A stretch of 39,660 bases of DNA from Flavobacteriales bacterium. GTDB taxonomy: Bacteria > Bacteroidota > Bacteroidia > Flavobacteriales_D > Crocinitomicaceae. Below, piece after piece: positions 15,262-23,813 of the stretch. The stretch is taken from positions 1 to 39,660 of the forward strand of contig VEQH01000040.1 in NCBI GenBank assembly GCA_018883325.1, read 5' to 3'. A program made the position numbers and the translations under genes. The notes beneath the pieces are model-generated. The model worked only from the letters and a program-made list of their open reading frames with translations, searched no databases and was not told the origin of the DNA. Numbering within the stretch: the stretch's first letter is position 1; every line of letters starts with the position of its first letter.

Positions 15262-16479
15262 TTAGATTTGATGCAGAATTTGGTTGCTATCAATTGTTGG
15301 GTCGATTAGCGAAATGATTTTGTGAAGCACTCCGTCCACTAAAGCGTCGGGACATGATGCTCCTGATGAAATAATAATTCTAACGTTTTCTTTTTCAGGG
15401 ATAAAACGTGTATGATTTATAATTTCACTTGAATGAATGTCAAATGAGTTTATTGCCGATTTGGAAATTATTTCTTCTTTGTTTTTGATATAAAAAGTTG
15501 GAAATTTTTCTTCTAATAATTCTACGAGGTGGCTCGTATTTGAACTATTGTAACCACCCACAACAACTGCTAAATCGGCTTCTTTTTCAAGTAAACCATA
15601 CGTTGCTGATTGATTGTCATTTGTAGCATAACACAAGGTGTCTCTCGTGTCCGCAATGTGTGCTTTTAAATTCGCTTCGCCATATTTTTGAAGCATAATT
15701 CCACGAAGGTAATCAGTGATTTCTTGTGTTTCTGTGGCGAGCATAGTTGTTTGGTTCACAACCCCAATTTTCAATAAATGGATGTCAGCGTCAAAATTTG
15801 GAGTCATTTTTCCTTCAAAAAACGCATCGAATTCACTTTTCGATTTCGTTCCAAGAATAACTTCGCCTAGGAATTTTGCTTCCTTTAAATCTTTGATTAT
15901 CAATGAAGGCGCATTGGAAGAACTGTGAGAAAAAGTGGCACGAGTTTCTTCGTGTTTCGCTTTTCCGTGAATAATGATCGTGTGTTGAGTTTCGCCTAAT
16001 TTCTCTGAACGATTCCAAACTTTCTCAACAAAAGGACAAGTCGTGTTGTATGTGTCGATGTTTACACCAATTGCACGCAGTTTTTCTTCGATTTCAAGTG
16101 TTGTTCCGAAAGCAGGAATAATGACGATATCATCAGCATTAAGTTCTTCAAACGGAATCAATTGATTTCCTTCCGTATCTTGAAGAAATTGTAAGCCATA
16201 GGATTGTAAATCTGCGTTAACATCAGGATTATGAATCATTTGACTCAAAAGAAAGATGCGTTTTTCTGGATTTTCTTGAATCGCTTTATAGCTTTTCTCT
16301 ATTGCATTTTCAACGCCGTAGCAAAATCCAAAATGACGAGCAATTACAAAAGTTACTTTACCTAAGTTCAACTCAGTAGGAGTGAAGTCTTTTTTACGAG
16401 GGTCTTCTAACTTTCGTTTTGACTTTACCTTACTGATAATCGGTGAGCGATAAAACTCAGGCACTTCAAATTGCTTCAT
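15262..16479 (-). CDS. ispH: 4-hydroxy-3-methylbut-2-enyl diphosphate reductase (IspH/LytB), long form
   Basis: IspH makes IPP and DMAPP in the last step of the MEP isoprenoid pathway, using a [4Fe-4S] cluster. The three cluster cysteines are present: HFGFCYGVENA (about Cys53), NTTCPFVEKVW (about Cys148) and DTLCYATNDNQ (about Cys283). The catalytic Glu region reads VVNQTTMLATET. At 405 residues it is about 90 longer than the E. coli enzyme, with a 40-residue N-terminal extension and insertions, resembling the long cyanobacterial/Bacteroidota type. The start is ATG at 16479. It is followed closely by the PLP enzyme, and preceded by the small protein 16538-16711 about 58 bases upstream. Confidence 0.95.
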   Translation of the reverse strand: MKQFEVPEFYRSPIISKVKSKRKLEDPRKKDFTPTELNLGKVTFVIARHFGFCYGVENAIEKSYKAIQENPEKRIFLLSQMIHNPDVNADLQSYGLQFLQDTEGNQLIPFEELNADDIVIIPAFGTTLEIEEKLRAIGVNIDTYNTTCPFVEKVWNRSEKLGETQHTIIIHGKAKHEETRATFSHSSSNAPSLIIKDLKEAKFLGEVILGTKSKSEFDAFFEGKMTPNFDADIHLLKIGVVNQTTMLATETQEITDYLRGIMLQKYGEANLKAHIADTRDTLCYATNDNQSATYGLLEKEADLAVVVGGYNSSNTSHLVELLEEKFPTFYIKNKEEIISKSAINSFDIHSSEIINHTRFIPEKENVRIIISSGASCPDALVDGVLHKIISLIDPTIDSNQILHQI

Positions 16480-16537
16480 GTTTTTATTTTAAGAAACGCA
16501 CAGATTATTTGCTTGTTCGCTTGAAGTTAAATTTTAA

Positions 16538-16711
16538 TTATGAACCGCAACCAACACAATCAATATGTGTGTCCATTGGTTTCACTCCGTTAATCTTCAT
16601 TTCTAAATTATGAATTTCATCTTTAATATCCATATCAGCGAATAAATCACCTGTTAATTTCAATTTAAGTGCATCAATTTGTTCTTGAAGAGATAGAAGT
16701 TCTGTGTTCAT
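16538..16711 (-). CDS. Small helical protein with C-terminal CVGCG motif
   Basis: A 57-residue protein from the ATG at 16711 (a TTG seven codons upstream would lengthen it, but ATG is preferred). Residues about 4-46 are heptad-like and charged (LLSLQEQIDALKLKLTG, then DIKDEIHNLEMKIN), suggesting a helical hairpin or coiled coil. The tail HIDCVGCGS contains CxxC and a preceding His and Asp, which could bind a metal or Fe-S cluster. No membrane segment or signal. Family not recognised. It stands just before ispH on the same strand and may be co-transcribed with this Fe-S enzyme; a link is only a guess. Confidence 0.65.
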   Translation of the reverse strand: MNTELLSLQEQIDALKLKLTGDLFADMDIKDEIHNLEMKINGVKPMDTHIDCVGCGS

Positions 16712-16952
16712 GATTTTAAATTTAGATTCCAAAATTCCGCTTTTTTTAGGAAGGGATCGAAAGAAAAAATTTAAGTTTTCAAAAGAGTTTTCAACGACTT
16801 ATTTTTTAGCCAAAAATTCTTAATCTTTCGTTATGAAATTGAGTCCAAAATGGTTGTATAGACAAAGCTGTTTTGCTTAATTTTTAGCATTTTAGCTTAT
16901 AAATCGATTGCGCCGTTCATGTATTTAGAATGGATTTAAGCAATAAAAATGA

Positions 16953-16982
16953 TTGCCAACTAAACATTAAACCTTACATTCG
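16953..16982 (+). promoter_or_regulatory. Promoter for ilvE (TTG-N19-TACATTCG)
   Basis: TTG at 16953-16955, 19 bases, then TACATTCG at 16975-16982, which differs from TAnnTTTG at one position. The ATG of ilvE is 20 bases downstream, implying a short leader. It lies in the divergent gap between the small CxxC protein and ilvE. Confidence 0.5.
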
Positions 16983-17002
16983 CAAGACAAAAATCTAATA
17001 TA

Positions 17003-18073
17003 ATGTCAACATCAACAATCAACTTTTCTATCAAAAAGGCGCTTGATTCAAAGATTAATCAAGTAGATTGGGAGAATTTACCATTTGGCAAAGTTTTCTC
17101 GGATCACATGTTTTTGATGGAATACAGTGATGGAAAATGGCAAGAAGGAGAAATTATTCCTTTTGCGCCAATTCCAATGCACCCTGCTATGTCTGCGGTT
17201 CATTATGGACAATCAATTTTTGAAGGTTTAAAAGCCTACAGAAACAAAGACGGAGAAATCACTATTTTCCGACCGGACATGAACGCAAAACGATTTGTCG
17301 AGTCTGCTGAAAGAATGTGTATGCCTCCAGTTCCTGAAGAAATTTTCGTTGAAGCAATTCGTAAATTAGTAGAAATTGATGCAAATTGGGTTACTGATAA
17401 AGAAGGTTACTCACTTTACATTCGACCGTTTTTATTTGCAACAGATGAATACGTTGGAATTAAACCTTCTGACACGTATAAATTTATGGTAATTACCTCT
17501 CCTGTAGGTGCTTATTATTCAGAGCCTGTTCGAATTAAAATTGAAGAACATTACACACGTGCAGCTGAAGGTGGCGTTGGTAGAGCGAAAGCAGCCGGAA
17601 ATTACGGAGCCTCACTTTATCCAGCTAAACAATGTCAACTTCAAGGATTCCACCAATTATTATGGACGGATGCAAGAGAACACAAATACGTTGAAGAGTC
17701 TGGAACAATGAATATTATGTTCCAAATTGGTGGGAAATTAATCACGCCAAGTGAAGATTCTGATACAATTTTGAGAGGAATTACAAAACGTTCTGTTATT
17801 GAATTAGTTGAAAGTTGGGGAATGGAAGTTGAAGAGCGAAAAGTAACGGTTGAAGAAGTGGTTACAGCAGCAAGAAATGGTACTTTAGAAGATGCTTTTG
17901 GCGTTGGAACAGCTGCTACAATTGCACAAGTTGCAGTTATTGGCTACCGCGATGAGCGTTTAGAAGTTCCTGCAATTGAGACTAGAACACTATCCAACAA
18001 GATCAAAAACCATATGGATGCGATAAAAACAGGTGAAATCGAAGATACTTTCGGTTGGAATTTTAAAGTATAA
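17003..18073 (+). CDS. ilvE: Branched-chain amino acid aminotransferase
   Basis: It transfers amino groups between glutamate and the 2-oxo acids of Leu, Ile and Val, the last step of their synthesis, in the cytosol. The 356-residue protein is a fold-type IV PLP enzyme of the longer class shared with eukaryotic BCATs. It has SAVHYGQSIFEGLKAYR, RPDMNAKRF, LYIRPFLFATD, GRAKAAGNYGAS with the PLP Lys at about 196, EESGTMNIMF and RGITKRSVIEL. Start ATG at 17003. It runs 48 bases ahead of the secreted protein 18122-19516, which may be read through from it. No other branched-chain biosynthesis genes are in the window. Confidence 0.95.
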   Translation: MSTSTINFSIKKALDSKINQVDWENLPFGKVFSDHMFLMEYSDGKWQEGEIIPFAPIPMHPAMSAVHYGQSIFEGLKAYRNKDGEITIFRPDMNAKRFVESAERMCMPPVPEEIFVEAIRKLVEIDANWVTDKEGYSLYIRPFLFATDEYVGIKPSDTYKFMVITSPVGAYYSEPVRIKIEEHYTRAAEGGVGRAKAAGNYGASLYPAKQCQLQGFHQLLWTDAREHKYVEESGTMNIMFQIGGKLITPSEDSDTILRGITKRSVIELVESWGMEVEERKVTVEEVVTAARNGTLEDAFGVGTAATIAQVAVIGYRDERLEVPAIETRTLSNKIKNHMDAIKTGEIEDTFGWNFKV

Positions 18074-18121
18074 GAAAGTTCCTTTATGGATTCTTTATAC
18101 TTATTGCATCTGTAAAGTATT

Positions 18122-19516
18122 ATGCGTCACTTCATATTCATTTTAATAACATTTGTCCTCAGCTCATTCAGCTGGGGACAAGTTGTTTATATACAGTTCG
18201 TCGATACGAAATCGGGCGAAAATATTCAAAATGTCAACGTTTTAGCCAAATTGATGGATGCGAATTCAAAAGGTAAAGATTCAACTTTTTATGCGCGTTC
18301 TTCAGGAAAAGGAATTGTTAGTTTCAAACTGGAAAATGTCGCAATAGGTTCAACGATTAATCTCAATTGCACGCATCCAATTTATGAGGCATATTCTAAA
18401 ACCTTAAAAACAAAATCGCTTTCTGACACATTGAAAATAACGCTTTTTTTACAAGCAACGAAATCTTTGCAGTTAAAAGAAATTGTCGTAAAAGCACCTG
18501 GTATTCCAGATACTGTTTTTCGCTCAGAGCGATTGAGTGTTGCCGATTTTGAGGTCCAAAACAATGGCGATATTTTGCTGCTCACTTATCCCAAACAATT
18601 AAGTAAAGGAAGTGAACTTGTGCTTTACGACGGTCAGCAAATTATTACAAGTTTTCAGGTAAACGATCAAGCTCAAGCTTTAACGAGAGATTACCGTGGG
18701 AATACACACGTGATTTGCAAGGACAATGTCTTTGGTGTATTCATAAAAGAGGATGAAATTCAATTGGGAATGTTACCAAAACCGTATTTTATGAAATACG
18801 TTGCACCGATTTTAGATACCATTCAAACAAAGCTTTTCCTGTCAAATTTCAATAAGGATTATCCAGCTTTTGAATATTACACGTTCGATCAAGAAGATTC
18901 GAGTTACCGTGTAATTTTAAAAATTGAAGATGAATTGATGATGGAAATGTATCGTGCAGAATATAAATGGATGGATATCCGCACAAAATTGTGGGCAAAA
19001 AACAAAGAATTAGAAACAGGAATTGATGCAGAAATTTGGGTTGGAGCGAATTATTTCACCCAATCAATCTATTACAAGGAAGTTTACGCACCGATGTTTA
19101 AGCGAAATGATTCGATTTATGTTTTTAATTACCCCAAAGATCGATTGGAAGTTTATAATAAATATGGTGAATGCAAAGATTCAATTGCCATTTATCACCA
19201 TTACAACGCTAAACAAACAGGTTGGCAAAGTCAATTGATTCAAGATAAAATAACAGGAGTCGTTTATGCTATTTATGAAAAAACTGGTTCAACCTATCTT
19301 GGATTAATAGATTTAAAAACAGGAATGATTCAAGAAAAAGTAAAACTTGGTTTCCGATACGTTGATAAAATCCGTATTCATAACAATGTTGTTTACTACG
19401 TTTATCGACCTTTTGAGTCGGTTCAAAAGAAATTTCTTTACAAAGAAAAATTGCCCTACACTTTCAAAGCCAATAAAACAATTAGTGAAAATAAAATTGC
19501 AATAGGAGAGAAGTGA
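18122..19516 (+). CDS. Secreted carboxypeptidase-regulatory-like / beta-propeller-like protein
   Basis: A 464-residue exported protein with signal peptide MRHFIFILITFVLSSFSWGQ (cleavage after about 19). Residues about 20-115 look like a CarboxypepD_reg-like beta-sandwich (VDTKSGENIQNVNVLA, repeated polar beta strands, ending in LFLQATKSLQLKEIVV). The rest contains repeated beta-strand patterns such as NGDILLLTYPKQL, GNTHVICKDNVFGVF, NDSIYVFNYPKDRLEVYNKYG and GVVYAIYEKTG, consistent with a six-bladed beta-propeller. Such proteins are common and poorly known in Bacteroidota; there is no SusD or TonB plug domain. No operon link beyond following ilvE. Function unassigned; cell-envelope location inferred. 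Confidence 0.8.
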   Translation: MRHFIFILITFVLSSFSWGQVVYIQFVDTKSGENIQNVNVLAKLMDANSKGKDSTFYARSSGKGIVSFKLENVAIGSTINLNCTHPIYEAYSKTLKTKSLSDTLKITLFLQATKSLQLKEIVVKAPGIPDTVFRSERLSVADFEVQNNGDILLLTYPKQLSKGSELVLYDGQQIITSFQVNDQAQALTRDYRGNTHVICKDNVFGVFIKEDEIQLGMLPKPYFMKYVAPILDTIQTKLFLSNFNKDYPAFEYYTFDQEDSSYRVILKIEDELMMEMYRAEYKWMDIRTKLWAKNKELETGIDAEIWVGANYFTQSIYYKEVYAPMFKRNDSIYVFNYPKDRLEVYNKYGECKDSIAIYHHYNAKQTGWQSQLIQDKITGVVYAIYEKTGSTYLGLIDLKTGMIQEKVKLGFRYVDKIRIHNNVVYYVYRPFESVQKKFLYKEKLPYTFKANKTISENKIAIGEK

Positions 19517-19547
19517 ATTTTAATTTTAAACAATTATTTTCAAGCAC

Positions 19548-19577
19548 TTGCAGATTCTAAAAAGATGCTTATCTTTG
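19548..19577 (+). promoter_or_regulatory. Promoter TTG-N19-TATCTTTG for rpsP-rimM
   Basis: TTG at 19548-19550 and TATCTTTG at 19570-19577 with exactly 19 bases between, a full match to the Bacteroidota consensus. The leader to the rpsP ATG would be about 48 bases and contains a hairpin. Confidence 0.8.
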
Positions 19578-19600
19578 CACCTCAAAATTTTTTATAAACC

Positions 19601-19615
19601 GAGGTTTCGTACCTC
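19601..19615 (+). promoter_or_regulatory. Hairpin in the rpsP leader
   Basis: GAGGT and ACCTC form a 5-bp stem with loop TTCGT, 15 bases before the rpsP ATG. It has no T-run and so is not a terminator. It could be a ribosomal-protein autoregulation site or a translation-initiation structure; short, so it may be chance. Confidence 0.35.
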
Positions 19616-19630
19616 AAACTGTAAACCCTT

Positions 19631-20185
19631 ATGGCAACAAGAATTAGATTACAAAGACACGGAAAAAAAGGTAAACCATTTTTCCATTTAGTAGCTGCTG
19701 ACAGTAGAGCAAAAAGAGATGGTAAGTTCATCGAGAAATTGGGAACATACAATCCAACTGCTAATCCTGCAATCATTGACATCGACTTTGAAAGAACACT
19801 TAATTGGGTTCAAACAGGAGCTGAAATGTCTGATACAGCGAAAGCAATTCTTTCTTACAAAGGTGTTTTATTCAAAAACCATTTAATCAAAGGTGTTGCT
19901 AAAGGCGCATTGACAATGGAGCAAGTTGAAGAAAAATTCAACGCTTGGTTGGCTGCTAAAGAAGCAAAAATCGAAGGTAAAAAAGATGGTTTAGTGAAAA
20001 ACGCTGAACAAGAAAGAGTAGCAAGATTGAAAGCTGAAGAAGCTGCAAATGCTGCAAAAGCTGCTGAATTAGCTGCTAAAAATGCACCAGTTGTAGAAGA
20101 AGAAGTTGTAGCTGAAGAAGCTGCTGAAGAATCAACTGAAGAAACTGCAAACGACGAAGCACAAGAAGAAGGTGCTGCTGAATAA
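19631..20185 (+). CDS. rpsP: 30S ribosomal protein S16 with long Ala/Glu-rich tail
   Basis: S16 is a structural protein of the small subunit, needed for 30S assembly. Residues 1-85 carry the S16 fold: MATRIRLQRHGKKGKPFFHLVAADSR in two parts (ATRIRLQRHGKKGKPFF and HLVAADSRAKRDG), FIEKLGTYNP, then the ERTLNWVQTGAEMSD region. Beyond about residue 100 the chain continues as a lysine-rich then Ala/Glu-rich extension to residue 184, about twice the E. coli length, a known feature of Bacteroidota S16. The ATG at 19631 is fixed by the conserved N-terminus. rimM follows after six bases, the common rpsP-rimM pairing. Confidence 0.97.
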   Translation: MATRIRLQRHGKKGKPFFHLVAADSRAKRDGKFIEKLGTYNPTANPAIIDIDFERTLNWVQTGAEMSDTAKAILSYKGVLFKNHLIKGVAKGALTMEQVEEKFNAWLAAKEAKIEGKKDGLVKNAEQERVARLKAEEAANAAKAAELAAKNAPVVEEEVVAEEAAEESTEETANDEAQEEGAAE

Positions 20186-20191
20186 GCAGAA

Positions 20192-20716
20192 ATGAATAAA
20201 GAAGATTTTTTTCAATTAGGATCTATAGCGAAACTTCACGGATTTAAAGGTGAAGTTTCGTTGTTTTTGGATGTTACCAATCCAGAAGAATACACCGACC
20301 TCGAAACGGTTTTTGTCGAAATGAATGGTTTTCTAACACCCTATTTCATCGACAATGTAAAACTTAAAAACAAAGGTTTCATTACTGTGAAATTTAAAGA
20401 AATTGACACAGAAGATGCCGCAAAAAAACTCCTCAAAAAAGCAATTTACCTTCCAATAGAAGAACTCAAAGAATTAGACGACGTGAGTTTCTACGACCAC
20501 GAAGTGCTTGGCTATGAAGTAATTGATTCTATCAAAGGTTCAATCGGCTTAGTTACAAATATCATTGATATTGCTTCAAATCCTTTGATGCAAACAGAAA
20601 TTGACGGCAAAGAAGTACTTCTACCGATCTTTGACGGTCTCGTTAAAAAAGTGGACCGCAAGAAAAAAATCCTTTTTGTTGAAGCACCAGAAGGACTAAT
20701 CGATTTGTATTTGTAA
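20192..20716 (+). CDS. rimM: Ribosome maturation factor RimM
   Basis: RimM binds S19 in the 30S head and helps 16S 3' domain maturation. The 174-residue protein has the N-terminal RimM beta-barrel (FFQLGSIAKLHGFKGEVSLFLD, given here as FFQLGSIAKLHGFKGE and onwards) and a C-terminal PRC-barrel domain (FYDHEVLGYEVID, LLPIFDGLVKKVD). The length is usual. It starts with ATG at 20192, six bases after rpsP, in the same operon. trmD and rplS, its neighbours in many Proteobacteria, are absent here. Confidence 0.95.
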   Translation: MNKEDFFQLGSIAKLHGFKGEVSLFLDVTNPEEYTDLETVFVEMNGFLTPYFIDNVKLKNKGFITVKFKEIDTEDAAKKLLKKAIYLPIEELKELDDVSFYDHEVLGYEVIDSIKGSIGLVTNIIDIASNPLMQTEIDGKEVLLPIFDGLVKKVDRKKKILFVEAPEGLIDLYL

Positions 20717-20875
20717 ATACGATTTTTTCTGAATTAATTTTTCGCTTTTTCAACAAGTAGATTGTATTAAATTTTAGCACATTTATTCCAAAAAATGTAA
20801 GTTAATACCGATTTTTTTAACTTTCGATAAATGATAAATAAATTCAATTTCGCTTTTATTCCTTTGGCTTTTCCC

Positions 20876-20883
20876 TAATTTTG
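20876..20883 (+). promoter_or_regulatory. -7 box (TAATTTTG) for tex
   Basis: A TAnnTTTG match 19 bases before the tex ATG. No TTG sits at the expected 19-base distance; the nearest TTG is too close. Supported by the -7 element only. Confidence 0.45.
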
Positions 20884-20902
20884 GAAGCTTAAAAAAAACG
20901 AA

Positions 20903-23008
20903 ATGCTTACATACATCCAAACTAATTCTAATCTTCCAGAAAAGTCAATCACGAATACGCTTCAATTACTCAATGAAGGGGCAACTGTTCCGTTTATTGC
21001 GCGCTATCGAAAAGAAATGACAGGTGGATTGGATGAAGTTGAAATCGCTTTAATTCGCGACCTTGCAAAGAAGTACGATGAGTTAATTACTCGACAACAA
21101 ACGATTCTCAATTCTATTGAAGAACAAGGTAAATTAACACCTGAATTAAAAGAAAAAATTACTAGTTGTTTGGATGCTATCATTTTGGAGGACATCTATT
21201 TACCTTATAAACAAAAGCGACAAACAAAGGGAGATAAAGCAAAGAAATTAGGTTTAGAACCTTTGGCAAAAATGATAATGTCACAACGTGGTGGCGATCC
21301 TTTTTTAATGGCTGATAAATTTGTGAAAGGTGATGTGGAAGATGAAAAAATGGCAATTGAAGGTGCAAAAGACATCATTGCCGAATGGATCAATGAAAAT
21401 GGTGCAGCGCGAGCCAAAATTCGTTATTTATTTCAACGAAAGTCTTTATTAGCCTCAAAAATGGTGAAAGGAAAAGAAGAAGATGGTGCGAAATACCGCG
21501 ACTATTTTGACTTTTCTGAACCGCTACATAAATGTGCTTCGCATCGTTTGTTAGCCTTGGTTCGAGCTGAACGTGAAGGTTTTATTTCACTAAAAGCTCA
21601 ACCTGAGCAAGCGGAAGCTATTGAAACATTAGAACGTTTTTTTGTGAAAGGCAACGACGCCTGTGCGTCAATTGTGAGTGAAGCTTGTAAGGAATCCTAC
21701 AAACGTTTGATGTGTCCTTCGCTTGAAAATGAAGTTTTGAATGAAGCGAAAGAAAAAGCTGATAAAGAAGCGATTAAGATTTTTACTACGAATTTACGTC
21801 AGTTGCTTTTAGCTCCGCCTTTGGGTTCAAAGCGTATTTTAGCAATTGACCCTGGATTCAGAACAGGTTGTAAAGTGGTTTGTATTGATGAATCAGGAGA
21901 TTTGTTAATGAATCAAACGATTTACCCACATCCGCCACAAAATGAAAGTTCGGCAGCAAAATCAAAAATTGCACAGTTTGTACAAGCTTATAAAATTGAA
22001 GCAATTGCAATTGGTGATGGAACGGCAGGTCGAGAAACGGAGGCCTTGATTAAGCAAATTCGTTTCGACAGAGAAGTTGAAGTGTTTGTGGTGCGAGAAG
22101 ATGGTGCTTCGATTTATTCCGCAAGTCCGATTGCACGCAAAGAGTTTCCAACGTATGATGTGACGGTTCGTGGTTCTGTTTCTATCGGTCGTCGATTGAT
22201 GGATCCTTTGGCAGAATTGGTTAAAATCGACCCGAAATCGATAGGAGTGGGGCAATATCAACACGAGGTAAACCAAAATTTATTGAAAGATGCTTTGGAT
22301 GATGTGGTGATTTCGTGTGTGAATGCAGTTGGAGTGGATTTGAATACAGCTTCTCCTTATTTATTGAGTTACGTTTCAGGTTTGGGACCAACTTTAGCAG
22401 AAAATATTGTGGCATACCGCACTGAAAATGGTGGAATTCGTTCGCGTGAAGAATTGAAAAAAGTGAAGCGTTTAGGCGATAAAGCCTACGAACAAGCCGC
22501 TGGTTTTTTGCGTGTTCGTACTTCAGAAAACCCTTTAGATAATTCAGCGGTACATCCTGAAAGCTATAAAGTTGTGCAAGCAATGGCGAAGAAATTAAAG
22601 GTGGATTTAAAAACTTTAATTGGCAATGATGACTTGTTAAAAGAAATCAAGAAAAGTGATTTTCCTGAAATTGATTCTTACACTTTTGAGGATATAATAA
22701 AAGAGCTTAAAAAACCAGGACGTGACCCACGTAAAAAAGCGAAAGTTTTGGAATTTGATGCTTCAATTCGCACAATGGACGATTTAAGAATAGGAATGAT
22801 CCTCCCAGGAATTGTAACGAATGTCACCGCTTTTGGTGCTTTTGTAAACATCGGAATCAAAGAAAACGGATTAATTCACAAATCGAATTTGGCAGATTCT
22901 TACGTCGAAGATCCAGCACAATTCATCTCACTGCACGAGCACGTTTCTGTTCAAGTTTTAGAAATCGATCCAAGTAGAAAAAGAGTTGGTTTGAAGCGGT
23001 TAAAGTGA
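20903..23008 (+). CDS. tex: Tex family S1 RNA-binding transcription accessory protein
   Basis: Tex is a nucleic-acid-binding protein linked to transcription (related to eukaryotic Spt6). The 701-residue chain has the N-terminal helical region with ATVPFIARYRKEMTGGLDE, the YqgF-like RNase H fold domain (RILAIDPGFRTGCKVVCID, in two blocks; then IAIGDGTAGRETE), a helix-hairpin-helix region (LGPTLAENIVAYRTENGG and RLGDKAYEQAAGFLR), and a C-terminal S1 domain (GMILPGIVTNVTAFGAFVNI) ending about 70 residues later. It ends shortly after the S1 barrel, without the tail of longer Tex proteins. ATG at 20903. It is monocistronic and faces the minus-strand gene 23131-23643. Confidence 0.95.
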   Translation: MLTYIQTNSNLPEKSITNTLQLLNEGATVPFIARYRKEMTGGLDEVEIALIRDLAKKYDELITRQQTILNSIEEQGKLTPELKEKITSCLDAIILEDIYLPYKQKRQTKGDKAKKLGLEPLAKMIMSQRGGDPFLMADKFVKGDVEDEKMAIEGAKDIIAEWINENGAARAKIRYLFQRKSLLASKMVKGKEEDGAKYRDYFDFSEPLHKCASHRLLALVRAEREGFISLKAQPEQAEAIETLERFFVKGNDACASIVSEACKESYKRLMCPSLENEVLNEAKEKADKEAIKIFTTNLRQLLLAPPLGSKRILAIDPGFRTGCKVVCIDESGDLLMNQTIYPHPPQNESSAAKSKIAQFVQAYKIEAIAIGDGTAGRETEALIKQIRFDREVEVFVVREDGASIYSASPIARKEFPTYDVTVRGSVSIGRRLMDPLAELVKIDPKSIGVGQYQHEVNQNLLKDALDDVVISCVNAVGVDLNTASPYLLSYVSGLGPTLAENIVAYRTENGGIRSREELKKVKRLGDKAYEQAAGFLRVRTSENPLDNSAVHPESYKVVQAMAKKLKVDLKTLIGNDDLLKEIKKSDFPEIDSYTFEDIIKELKKPGRDPRKKAKVLEFDASIRTMDDLRIGMILPGIVTNVTAFGAFVNIGIKENGLIHKSNLADSYVEDPAQFISLHEHVSVQVLEIDPSRKRVGLKRLK

Positions 23009-23130
23009 TATTTTTCGGATTCGACTTTCGTGTTTTTTTTAAAATTCATTTGTGCGAAAAACGGATTGAGAGGTGGCTTTCGTATTATTTCGCTAAACTT
23101 ATTCACTGAAAAATATATAAAGATTAGTGG

Positions 23131-23643
23131 TTAAAGTTGGCCTTGGCTATTCAATTCAAATTCTATTTCATCGTTTACAGCGAATTGTTTCTTTTCCAAT
23201 TCATTGATTATATCCTTTTCTGTTATTTTGTATTCAATTTTATGAAACTCAATCAACGACTCAATTGAATCAAAGTCAAGTGATGTCATATAATCCTCAA
23301 ATTGACTTTGGATTTGTCTCCAATGATAATATTTCCTTTTTGTTAAAATCAATTTTCCTGTATTGAGAAAAATCAAGTTAATCGTTTTTAGTTTTTCATC
23401 TGATGAAAAGATTTGTCCGTTATTATTTGCAATGGTTTTAATTTCATTTGTATAAAAGAAATCTATTGAAGCGCCTTCCTTTGTTGGGCTAATGTTGGAA
23501 GTGATATGCGCAAAATCATCGGATTCATCGTAAGCCCAAGCAATATTCCAGACTTTCAATACTCTACCATCACCTAAAGTCACAATTGCTTCAGTATCAT
23601 TTAAAAAATTAAAAATTTCGATTATGTGACTGTCCTTTTCCAA
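23131..23643 (-). CDS. Hypothetical protein, TTG start
   Basis: A 170-residue protein with no family I recognise. No signal peptide or membrane segment; acidic overall. The N-terminal half alternates short beta-like stretches (EAIVTLGDGRVLKVWNIAW, GASIDFFYTNEIKTI), and the C-terminal half is charged and helical (FDSIESLIEFHKIEYKI). There is no ATG before about residue 140. The best start is TTG at 23643, two codons after an in-frame TAA, which limits the N-terminus. It is single, between the convergent tex gene and the Fic gene. Coding-like amino-acid use and a long frame support reality; function unknown. Confidence 0.6.
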   Translation of the reverse strand: MEKDSHIIEIFNFLNDTEAIVTLGDGRVLKVWNIAWAYDESDDFAHITSNISPTKEGASIDFFYTNEIKTIANNNGQIFSSDEKLKTINLIFLNTGKLILTKRKYYHWRQIQSQFEDYMTSLDFDSIESLIEFHKIEYKITEKDIINELEKKQFAVNDEIEFELNSQGQL

Positions 23644-23813
23644 TTGTTATTATTTATTTGAATTTTATACTTTGGGTGATGTTTTTAAAGTCAGACTATT
23701 TAAATTGTTCATTTTCAATGCTGTTAATCCCTTTCAAATCTTCCTTGGAATTAATTTCAGCTAAAATAAGGGTTTAATTTAATATTCATTCCAATAAGGA
23801 GACGGAGCTTTTT

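Noticed and set aside
16736..16952. Possible RNA gene in the divergent gap before ilvE
   Set aside because: Read for strong stems and tRNA-like ends; only weak AT-rich pairings found.
22221..22583. 120-residue minus-strand frame inside tex
   Set aside because: Shadow of the tex coding frame; no family features.
23009..23130. Terminator between the convergent tex and 23131-23643 genes
   Set aside because: T-runs are present but I could not find a convincing stem.
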